A stretch of 64,000 nt of DNA from Rhododendron vialii (lineage: Eukaryota > Streptophyta > Magnoliopsida > Ericales > Ericaceae), in assembly GCF_030253575.1 (NCBI RefSeq), contig NC_080564.1, positions 25,010,001 through 25,074,000 on the forward strand. Direction: 5' to 3'. Below are positions 54,806 to 64,000 of the stretch, in pieces. The notes below the pieces were generated by a model that saw only the letters and a list, made by a program, of their open reading frames with translations, did not search any database and was not told the DNA's origin. Numbering within the stretch: position 1 is the stretch's first letter; every line of letters starts with the position of its first letter. The position numbers and the translations under genes are program-made.

Positions 54806-57055
54806 GTGTGTGTGTGTGAGAGAGAGAGAGGGCGGGGTTCAAAATTTTGAGTATAATTTTAGGAGACAATAAGCACATGCAAGTATATATATACAGATAA
54901 GGGCGTTTGTGTTGGTGCGTTTGAGCGTGTTTTTGGTGGGAAGACAAAGCACAAGTTAAAGGAAAATGCAGTGCAATGGTGACTTTATTTCAGATTAATT
55001 TGACGTGATATACGTTTCAAAAGACCCCAGGGTCGTTCAAGGAACTTCCTGGCATAAAGAATGAGAGTACAGTCTCAATGGTCAGGGTGTATTTCACCAA
55101 TTAAAATAAATATTTCTTAAATAAGTATTTATTTTTTGAATTAGAGGTGATATATTGTGAAAAAATGACATATCTCGTAATGTGAAAAATAATTACTTCA
55201 AAAATAAGAACCTTAGGGGCCAAGTCTAATTGATTGGTAGATTCACTTCCCACACAATTGATCAGGTTCAATTCTTGAGGTTAGGCTGCAAGAAAGTAAT
55301 CTCTTGTTCATTCTCTAGTTCCGGCATGGATTGTGCTTGTCTTTGATCGGACCGGTGAGTGGATTAGTGTTGTAGATCCTTTAGGTCTCGGGCTAGAAAT
55401 TTGATATCTTCATTCCTTATTTATATTTATCTTTGTAACATATTCAGAGATTAATGAAATTTTTTGTCAAAAAAAAAAAAATTTTTGCCCCGAACAACCC
55501 CTCAACGGCGAAAAAAAGAAAAAGTGAATCCACTTGGGGTCTTTGGGAAAGATGTGAAAACACGTTTAAAGTTCTTCTGGGTTGGAACTTGGAAGTTTCC
55601 TTGCCGGCCATACTTTCCGATTTCTTCACAGTAATCCATGTCATTGGGACACAAAACGCTTTTATCTTTTGTTTTAAGTATCTCTCTTGACTTGATGTTG
55701 AAGTTTCGTCGAACCATTCTTTTCCGGTCTGTTTAAAACACGGCGTTGTTCCCAACTTTCCCGAGCCATGTTATTTGCAAAGAAGATTTGTTGGGAACCA
55801 TGCAAGGAAAAACGCTTTTAGGCCCATTCCGAGTTCCATTTCGTTCTATGAATCCAAAAGTAATACTTATCGATATCCGTTGGAGTTGATTTTTTACTAT
55901 GCCTCATACAATAATATTCAAAAATTTATAAATACTTTTTTAGATTTTTGTAAGACCCGAAATGGACCCAAACGCGTTTTTCCTTGCATAGATCTCTGCA
56001 AATCTTTTTTGTGATTAGAATTTCCATTGTTCCTCTTGGGATAGCAAAGTTCTCGGATCCCTACTTAACAAAAGATGAAGGTTTCGGTGAGAGATTATTT
56101 TGTGTTGGGAACAACGTCGAATACGGCCACAGAACAGTTTCATTAGAACATAAACTGGAAATCACATAGGAGTATGTACAACGAAATAGAAACGAACTAA
56201 TAAGCAAATCGATTCTTATTACACAGTTTCCTTAAAACCGTTCCACTACCTCACCGAGAGTGTTGGAGCTTGACCAATATCTGTCTCCTAAGATAAAACG
56301 GCTAGACTATGGCTAGATCAGCATTAGTGAACTAAATCAGCGTCTGTCTGTCTCTTACACAAGAAAAATACTCTGAAATTTTTGTAGGACTTCTGAAAAA
56401 ACTTCTGAGACCTTCTAAACGCGAGCGGATGGGATTCCTTCTGGTCTACATCATTCCAGGCAAGAAGAGATCAAAGGGATAGGTTAGAAGGTATACCTTC
56501 AGAAATTGAAATGCACATCATGGGGGTGTAACCAACAGTCACACAGTTCACTGCTACAATGTCCAAGTAAAGAGGGACCCTTCGATTGCATTCATTAACC
56601 TGCGAAAATTTCTAATATTGTGCTCGAGGAGTAATGCTTATCCTTTTCACAAAAGTGTGTGGGCTTATGTGAGAGGAAGAAGCATTACTACTAGAGCACG
56701 AAATAATTTTTCTATTTCAGTGACCATTCGTTGGGTGCATGTGGGGGTTCAATATATGTCCATGGATTAGTTTTAGGGTGAGTGAAAGATATTGTTTCTT
56801 TGCCGGTACTTGAGTTTATTGTATCTTTTCAAAGTACCACAAAATTTGAGTTTGGTAATACAAGGTGTCCCGAGCCAACTTATGCGTACCTCAACTTAAT
56901 TTTTATATCTCCCGTTTCACACACTTACGTGTGGGGTGAGGTTGCCCCAAAAATAATCTAAAATAAAAACATAAAACTTGAGTTTGTTATGATTAATTAA
57001 TGTGAACATAAAAACTTTTCATACTCTGTAGTATGTTTTCATGAACAACTTAGTC
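54806..57055. other. 5' flank of calmodulin-like gene copy 2
   Basis: Matches 6020-8280 of copy 1 with substitutions and small indels. Contains the diverged foldback remnant (about 55790-56000) and the duplicated exon-like block (about 56500-56605). No additional gene was seen. Confidence 0.6.
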
Positions 57056-57371
57056 CATCATAGGCTTGTCAATGTTTGGAAGAGAAACTCACAGAACCTT
57101 CGACCCGGTGTCATCCCTGTTTTTTTATACCTTAAAAAATGACACTCAATTACAGAGTGCCACATGGCGGAAATTTTGCTCTGGTTTTTGTTTGGACCAT
57201 GATTATTGGGCCCGTTGGTTTTTGAATTAATGATGGGCCAATTAACTTGGATTTGGGAGTTAGTTCCGATTTGAATGGGCAAACCCAAGAAGATAGGTCC
57301 ATGATAAGTGTGCTATGCCCTAATTCATAGAGAGTCAGTTATTATTAGGCCCATTCATGAAAATATTATTA

Positions 57372-57667
57372 CTCCATCAGTCTCAATTTAATAGTTCATT
57401 TTGAGAGTTTGTGTTACTTTTCAATTGATTATGTCTTATAATTTATAATATTTTATTTAATTTTAAAAATATTATATTGTAGAACTAATTGAATCTATTT
57501 ATAATTTATAATATTTTATTTAATTTTAAAAATATTATATTGTAGAACTAATTGAATCTATCAATCAAGATCCATATTGGATATAAAATTCATGACTAAT
57601 TTAAAGCTATAAATAGTTTTTTATCTAGTTAGAATAGAACGAGACTATTAAATTGGGACGAAAGAAG
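57372..57667. mobile_element. Stowaway-like MITE with an internal 63-bp tandem duplication
   Basis: Ends CTCCATCAGTCTCAATTTAA and TTAAATTGGGACGAAAGAAG, flanked by TA (57370-57371 and 57668-57669). Inside, a 63-bp unit is present twice in tandem (starting about 57437 and 57500). Confidence 0.85.
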
Positions 57668-57669
57668 TA

Positions 57670-58980
57670 TATGGAACATCAGAAGTGAGCTATTTTGTAA
57701 CTATTATTTGGCTCTAAGAGACACGCACGAGTCAAATGGCAGTTGAAATACTTCTCATTCACACTTATCACAACCACCCAAATCTATAGCGAAACCTATT
57801 TATCCTATTCTCAAACCCAATCAAGGGAGACCCGTCTTATTTACTCAAAGTTTACCTGACCAAAATATGACACTAGTTCTCTTCCACCACGCATTTCCCT
57901 CTCCACCTCCCCTAAGATAGATTAGAATATGATTAAGGAACGACAAAAAAAAAAAAAAAAATCTACTCACCTCGTACCTTCCATGCCTTCCAGTTAACTA
58001 TTGACACATTAAATTTGTTCATTGGAGATTTAGAGTGTTATGCCAAATGTAGGGCTGCAAAGGAACAATTGATATCGAGCTGCTCGAGGCTCGGTTTATT
58101 ATGAACTCGGCTCAGCTCAGTCCCGTTAATAACGAGTTAAGTTTGAGTTTTAAGCTTGTTAACAAGTTCAAATTAGTTATGAATCGGGTCAATTGAGAGG
58201 CTCGTTTAAGCTTGAGCTAGCCTACTTTTGAAAGAGGCAAGTTTGAGCACTTCAAAGCTCAACTCCACTTCAATAATAGTTTCGGCAGTTGCTTGAGCTA
58301 TCTCACAAGTGCGGCTTTTAGAGAATACTCTTACCCGTGCGAGTTTTCTGCATTGTGGAAAAGTTTATGGAGTGTCTAAAAAATTGTAAGAGAATTCGGG
58401 TTGTTCAAAATTTTAAGTATAATTCTAAGTAATGATTGGAGATGCTCTTACGACTTGTGTGCAACTTGGGGAAAACAAGAAAAAAGAAACGAAATCTTTG
58501 AGAAAAGTGTGGAGAAATTTTTTTTTTCTTTGAAGATTGTGGAGGAGAATTACTGCGTTGAATTTTCTGTTTTGTTAATTTTTATTCCTATTTACTCTCA
58601 AATCAAATAGAGGAAAAAAAATTTCCCTCCCTTTCTTTTCTTTTTTCCAAACAAGTTTCAAATTTGTAGGGAATAAAATATCACTGTTCACAAAAATCAT
58701 GGTGGCAAAGCACCATTAGTAACTCTGAAAATTAATACTCGCACAAACACTTTACACATACTTACATTTTATTACTGGGTCTCACATACACCGGAGGTGT
58801 AGTGTGTATTAATCAATCAATCTATATACAAATGTGTTTTGCCTTCAAAAGCATTCAAGCCCCACAATTCTTATTTTTTAATTTTTTTTAGAGAGGGTGG
58901 GGGTCAGATAATGGAGGAAAAATTATTCTATACCTTTGGGGCACCACCACGTGGTGCTTAAATGCATTCTCCATTACACA
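57670..58980. other. no gene recognised; repeat-like sequence
   Basis: 58060-58270 contains GCTCGAGGCTCGGTTTATTA and related GAGCTC/CTCGGCTCAG text seen in dispersed plant repeats. There is no clear element border and no coding signal. Confidence 0.4.
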
Positions 58981-58991
58981 TGTCTTTCAGT

Positions 58992-59521
58992 GCCTAGAAT
59001 GGCAAGCTCCTCCCAACAGCATTTTCAAAGTGAATGTCGTCGGGGCCTCCAATGGAAGTCCAAGACGGGCTACGGCTGGAGGGGTAGTTCGTGATGCCCA
59101 TGGGAATTGGATTAGGAGTTTTGCTTGTAGGATTGATAATGTGGATGCTTTAAGGGTTGAACTTTGGGGTATTTGGAGAAATCTCAAACTTGTGCGGGAT
59201 ATGGAGTTGCGTCATATTGTGTTAGAAACAGATTCTCTAGTGGCTCTCCTGGCAATTTCGAATCAGCACCCCTCTGATCCTAATTACAGCCTTATAATGT
59301 TGATCAATGAGCAACGCAGTATAGGTTGGACGTGTGAATTAATCTTTAGTTGGAGAAAGGCTAATGGTTGTGCTCATAATCTAGCAAGGTTGGGTCTTCA
59401 GTTTGACCGAGGAAAGCAAGTGTTTGATCAAGTCTCATCAATTGTGTTAGAGGCTTTGCGCAATAACTGCGATGGTCTTGGAGTTTATCGAGCTACTGCG
59501 TCAAGTGTTTTTGTTTCTTAG
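58992..59521 (+). pseudogene. LINE-type RNase H domain remnant (RVT_3)
   Basis: After an acceptor-like TTTCAG the frame reads LEWQAPPNSIFKVNV, GGVVRDAHGNWIRSFAC, LRVELWGIWRNLKLV, HIVLETDSLVALLA and SWRKANGCAHNLARLG, ending at 59521. This is the order of the RNase H-like domain found at the end of plant LINE polyproteins and in related host proteins. The first catalytic Asp of the NVDG-type motif is replaced (here NVVGAS), while the Glu (VELW) and second Asp (ETDS) remain, so it should be inactive. No RT sequence precedes it. Confidence 0.75.
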
Positions 59522-59841
59522 TGCCTAGGCCATCTTTTGTACCAAAAAGAATGAGAACAATACTAGTATGCATCGAACACGAGATGGAAACTTTTTTATT
59601 TTTTTTATCAACTAGCGTTGTGCCAATTCGATATATAGGCCAAAAAACATCAATGTGATTTTTTTTTTTTTTTTTTGTCTCATGCATTGAACGACACAAC
59701 GCTAGTGAGTTCCTATGTGAATGTGCGTGTATTTGACTATTTGTGTCTACTAGTGGGTTCCTATGTAAATGTCATGTCGGTGTATTTGTGCATATAGAAG
59801 AGGTGTTAAGGCCCTGTTCCACTAAGTTTGAGTGAAATTCT

Positions 59842-59877
<36 letters not shown>

Positions 59878-60477
59878 TAGTGAAATTTTGTTCACCCTCT
59901 TTTACTCTCATTCTTATTGGTTAAAATGATGTGGTGGATGTGATAGGCGCGCGTAAATGTTCACATAAACGTCCCTTAATTTATCCTCGCTAAATCCATT
60001 TATATTATTACTTGGTGCTTAATAATTGATTTTTGTGTTTTAGGTACTCGGACGTTTTAACATTCTAATGGACCTTATGAATACTCCTACGCGCGTAAAT
60101 CTTGGAAGTGAATGTGTAACAGAAGAACAAAATTGAGTACTTGTCTTGGTGGCCCAAGGATTGTAGTATTTTCTTATTTTGACCGAGACTTGAACTTATT
60201 CTACTATACATGATGGTGGGCCCAATGTTTAATTGGCCCACCCAATGGTTAATTTGTCTCGGTGGGCCAAGGCTTAATAGAGAGCTCGGCTGGGAATTAA
60301 AAAGAAGAGCAAGGGCTTTTACGAAGTGGGGGAATTGCATTTCAGTGGAAAATGGGGCAAAAAATGCCCAATTCATGGATCATATTTTTGGAATTGCTCA
60401 GTCATGGAAAGGAAAACAATAATTCCCAAAACATGAAATTGAAGACAAAAATACCCTTCCCTCCTGTCATGAATCAG
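59522..60477. other. no gene; poly-T run and dispersed repeats
   Basis: A run of about 35 T at 59843-59877. GTGAAATTTTGTTCACCCTC and following text (59880-59942) recurs inverted near 63680-63760. The GGTGGGCCAA..GGCCCACC stretch (60212-60264) is an inverted repeat. Confidence 0.5.
60321..60428 (+). repeat. short repeat with GGGAATT ends, copy 1
   Basis: About 105 bp between GGGGGAATTGCATTTCAGTG and ACAATAATTCCC. An inverted relative is at 62505-62612. The ends are a short inverted repeat, so this may be a tiny MITE. Confidence 0.6.
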
Positions 60478-60990
60478 AGGCAACTTAGGTTCATACACAA
60501 GGCAATTTAGATTCATACACGGTGCAACTTAGAGGGCAACTTAGGTTCATACATGGGGCAACTTAGATTCATACATGGGGTAATTTAAATTCATATACAG
60601 AGCAACTTAGAGGGCAACTTAGGCTCATACACGGGGCAACTTAGATTCATATATGGGGCAATTTAGATTTATACACGGGGCAACTTAGGTTCATACACGG
60701 GACAACTTAAAGGGCAACTTAGGTTCATACATAGGGCAATTTAAATTCATACACGGGACAACTTAGAGAACAACTTAGGCTCATACACGGGGCAACTTAA
60801 GCTCATACACGAGATAACTTAGAGGGCAACTTAGGTTCATACACGGGACAACTTAGGTTCATATACGGGACAACTTAAAGTGCAACTTAGGTTCATACAC
60901 GGGACAACCTAGATTTATGCATGAGGCAACTTAAATTAACACACATTGATACCTTGATACAAGGTGCATTCTATTTTCATAAAAAGAGCA
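60478..60990. repeat. minisatellite, about 24-25 bp unit
   Basis: About 20 imperfect copies of GGGCAACTTAGGTTCATACAC, with GATT for GGTT variants and short GCAACTTAGA half-units in between, giving a higher-order pattern. Confidence 0.92.
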
Positions 60991-61295
60991 ACTTAGGAGC
61001 AACTTAACTCCTTTTCTTGTTTCACTTTCCTGATGTGGGACTAAACCAAAACAGTAACCCAGAACTCCCTCTCTCTATCTCTCCCCCCTCCATAAACAGC
61101 TTAGATCTGGACTTTGTCATCTCCTGGAGCAACTTAATTTTGAAACTTTTCGTGGGGAAGAAGGGGTTTAAATCTCCACTGATGTCAATGCCTTCCTTAA
61201 TGCCGTCGACAACCTCCTGCCCCTCATCCGCATTTGGACTCTTGCGTTTGACGATAAGCCCGTCGCCGATGACCTCCTCCAGCAATCCATGTTTC

Positions 61296-61321
61296 GGGGG
61301 GGGGGGGGGGGGGGGGGGGGG
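61296..61321. repeat. 26-base G run
   Basis: Uninterrupted G from 61296 to 61321. It ends a stretch (61017-61295) that is open on both strands but has no recognised protein. Confidence 0.9.
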
Positions 61322-61468
61322 ACCGCTTACATATTAATTTTGACAGCAATGTGCGCCCTGGGTGGTCGGTGGTTCTGGCCCACAGCGGAGATGGCATCAA
61401 CAGTGTAGTGCACAGAGAAAGAGAGCAGCGTTGGCTGCGGAATGAGAAGCAAACTGCTTCCTCCCCCC

Positions 61469-61598
61469 ACCTAATTTCTTTCTTTATTTAATTACTTTTA
61501 TTTAATTTATTTAATTTCTATAAATACACCCCTACCTAATTTCTTTCTTTATTTAATTACTTTTATTTAATTTATTTAATTTCTATAAATACACCCTA
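61469..61598. repeat. 65-bp tandem duplication
   Basis: ACCTAATTTCTTTCTTTATT starts both copies (61469 and 61534). Each ends TCTATAAATACACCC. Confidence 0.92.
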
Positions 61599-61609
61599 TC
61601 TATATTAAA

Positions 61610-61920
61610 AAATATAATTTAAAAATTAAATACTTCAATTTTCAATTCAGTTGAACCAGGGTGAAGATTGTATTTTTTTTATCATTTTTTTTAAATGGTC
61701 ATAATGAATTTTTTGTTGTAAGACCTTTCAACAAACACTCTAAGACTCATTATTTAATTTCAGGACTTTTTTAGGATGTCCATTGAAAGGCGTTGGAGTC
61801 AAAAATTTATTACAACCATTTTGGATGAAATGATCAGAACAATAACATATTTGCACCGGCTCAAACGGATTAAAAATTGAAACACTTATTTTTTAACTAT
61901 ATTTTTTAATATGTATATAG
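61610..61920. repeat. foldback element, copy 1
   Basis: Nearly symmetrical inverted repeat with arms of about 130 bp: AATTTTCAATTCAGTTGAACC on the left mirrors GCTCAAACGGATTAAAAATTG on the right, and TAAGACCTTTCAACAAACA mirrors the region after TGTCCATTGAAAGGC. Confidence 0.75.
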
Positions 61921-62059
61921 GAAAAAAAGGGAAAAAAACAGTCGGATTCATTAGAGATAATACTTATACCTCATGCTTAGAGTGTTGATTCGTGTGCCAA
62001 AAATGTTATTTCTGGAGGCTATAAAAGGAGGACTTTGTGTTTCAACTATATTTTTTTAA

Positions 62060-62415
62060 CTAAAAAATTGAAATATATAATTTTTAACTATATTTCTAAT
62101 ATATAAATGGTGTAAAAAATAAATATTTCAAATTTCAATCCGTTTGAACTGGTACAAAAATATTATTTTTCTAACCATTTCATCCTAAATGGTCGTAGTA
62201 AATTTTTGGCTCTAAGGCCTTTCAACGAACACCTTAAGATTCCTTATTTAGTTTTAGAGTTTTCTTAGGTTGCACATTGAAAGGCCTTAGAGCGAAAAAT
62301 TTATTACAACCATTTAGGATGAAATGATCAGAAAAATAATATCTTTGCACTGGTTCAAACAGATTGAAAATTGAAACACTTATTTTTGTAACTATATTTT
62401 TTAATCTGTAAAGGA
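62060..62415. repeat. foldback element, copy 2
   Basis: Same family as 61610-61920 and more symmetrical: left TTTCAATCCGTTTGAACTGG mirrors right CTGGTTCAAACAGATTGAAA, and TAAGGCCTTTCAACGAACA mirrors TGCACATTGAAAGGCCTTA. Arms of about 140 bp, little loop. Confidence 0.82.
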
Positions 62416-62504
62416 TAAAAAAACAGTCGGATAGAACTTAATGTTTAGGGTTTCAAATATGTGTGGGTATATTAGTCCTTTTACATATTCCTATCCATGC
62501 ATTG

Positions 62505-62612
62505 GGAATTACTTTTCTCCTTTTTATATTTAGATGAATTTTCAAAAAAGTGATCTATGAGTTGGACATTTTTTGTCCCTCTCTCCACTGAAATGTAATT
62601 CCCCCTTACGAA
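62505..62612 (-). repeat. short repeat with GGGAATT ends, copy 2 (inverted)
   Basis: The reverse complement matches 60321-60428 (GGGGGAATTACATTTCAGTG to AAAAGTAATTCCC). Confidence 0.6.
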
Positions 62613-64000
62613 GTTAGCTTCAGGAACATATAAAAGCAGTCTCATGCGCATAACAGCACGACCACGCACGTTATCAGAGAACGGAAAGTCGAGACCGAGA
62701 GCTGTGCAGAACTATTTCTTCGACAGTCAATCACGGTGGAAAACAGAAGCAATATCGCAATGAGTTCCACCCGATGTCCGGCTAAACTCGTTTATAGGGT
62801 GTAGATGAAACTCGAACTCTGCGTAACGATGTTTACGTTTTGAGTTAGTGTTTTTATTATTCGAATCGTGGTTGTATGACTTGAGGATTTATTTGCTGTA
62901 TTAATTTTTCCAATCACATCTTGTGTATGGATTCTTAGGTTTTATGCACATTTATACAACAGTTCTTAATTGTTTGTGATAACCGAGTAAGATGAGTTAT
63001 GCTCCGTAAGACGCACCGTATTATTAGACAATCTGTGCCATAAAGACGGATCGTACTAGTAAGACGGTTCATGCTAGGTGGCGATAACCCATGCTATTCG
63101 GTGATTCATAAAAATCTTTTGGTGATACCGTGAGGGCTTGTGAACCCTAGCGATATCTGGAATAATAGACCTTTATCATCGTATAAAAATTGTTATAACA
63201 GATCGAGTAGATTCAAAACTCTAGATCTTTTCTCTCATAAATTCTCTCTCACTTTTTATTGCTTATTTTTATTCAGCTTTAAATATTTTAGAAATCAACA
63301 ATCAAATCTCTTTCTGAATTAAGTTAGAAATCAATTGAAATAGCCTCAACTTATCCTTCGTAATTCTTGAGGATGACACTCGGAGTACTTATCGCTATTT
63401 TTTAGGTAGTAGTAATTATTTTGTTTTACTAATTATTTTTGATACGGAAACGACACGATCATGTGGATTCCACCACAAAGTGATGTCATACTTACCATGC
63501 AATACACTTTTTGGTACATTACTTTGTGTTGGCATCCACACCATTTCAACCAATAGGAAAGAGAGTAATATTCACCCCTCTTCTACCGTTATTCCTATTG
63601 GTTGAAATAATGTGAATTTCACTGCAGATTGATGTCGTGTTTACCATGCAATAGACTTTTTGGTAAGAATGACATCATTTTGTGGTGAGATTTACATAAT
63701 TTCAATTAATAGAAAAGATGGAGGGTGAACAAAACTCAACTCGCTAAGTTTCTTATTTTGTAATTTTTTTTATTTTACAAAATAGATCATTATCTTATAA
63801 TGTATCGCCTTTAATTTAAAAAATAAAAACTTATTCAAAAAATAAATATATTACTAGCAGAGCGGGGCAATAAACCACCCCGATCAAAACAGGTGACAGT
63901 GGGCGGCCAAAAATGGTGAAGGGAATAGGGCGGATGGGGCCAAACAGGCCAAGGAAAAGAAGAAACCACTCATCTCCAACCAGAACCCGACCCTTAGCCT
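62613..64000. other. no gene recognised
   Basis: Contains repeated text at 63468-63760 related to 59880-59942: ACCACAAAGTGATGTCAT, CCATGCAATA(C/G)ACTTTTTGGTA twice (63497 and 63648), and AATAGAAAAGATGGAGGGTGAACA. This is probably a short dispersed repeat family. No coding signal was seen. Confidence 0.45.

Larger units (their letters stand above)
49587..57055. repeat. segmental duplication, copy 2 (partner 2227-8280)
   Basis: Same orientation as copy 1. Additional insertions here: MITE 49850-50574, and 51070-52801 including the inverted-LTR element. The right end fades after TTTTCATGAACAACTTAGT (about 57055). Confidence 0.93.

Noticed and set aside
60478-60990. Possible CRISPR-like array
   Set aside because: Eukaryotic sequence; the spacers are themselves variants of the repeat, so it is a minisatellite.

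Overview
This is nuclear DNA of a flowering plant, probably a eudicot; the species cannot be told from the sequence. The signs are spliced gene fragments with short GT-AG introns, a nuclear mitochondrial-ribosomal-protein gene, a plant calmodulin-like gene, and dense nested plant transposons (Ty1/copia, Ty3/gypsy, CACTA, hAT, PIF/Harbinger, Stowaway). Host genes are few and several are broken.

Layout. 1-2226: 3' part of a Ty1/copia element (reverse transcriptase, RNase H, 3' LTR). 2227-8280: copy 1 of a direct segmental duplication carrying a calmodulin-like gene (minus strand). 8750-10860: intact intronless mitochondrial ribosomal protein L11 gene (minus) with a tandem partial duplication of its 3' end. 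11000-12600: nested small DNA transposons. 13228-22197: a complete, young Sirevirus-like copia element (LTRs 1,079 bp, TSD GATTT). It contains a gypsy solo LTR and a small two-helix membrane ORF, and lies at the 5' side of a host gene whose exons continue at 23.4-25.06 kb. 25.9-28.1 kb: LTR-like sequence and a Stowaway MITE. 29.24-33.14 kb: a decayed USE1-type SNARE gene (minus), with a solo LTR and a MITE in its introns.

33.26-47.80 kb: a large decayed Tat-lineage gypsy element (minus). It carries, antisense between pol and its 3' LTR, a spliced plant-mobile-domain (PMD) gene. Two solo LTRs sit in the PMD gene and a Stowaway MITE sits in pol. 47.8-49.6 kb: SINE-like and CACTA sequence. 49.59-57.06 kb: copy 2 of the segmental duplication with the second calmodulin-like gene, a PIF/Harbinger MITE (empty site kept in copy 1), and an unusual element whose two 432-bp LTRs face each other. 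57-64 kb: MITEs, foldback repeats, a minisatellite, a 26-G run and a LINE RNase H remnant.

Nested insertions with matching target-site duplications let the order of many events be read directly. The strongest candidates for something unusual are the inverted-LTR hairpin element (51.29-52.80 kb), the Tat element with an antisense spliced PMD gene, and the Sirevirus that seems to have carried a solo LTR and a small membrane ORF through transposition. All matches and counts were made by eye; family names rest on recognised motifs, not on a database search.
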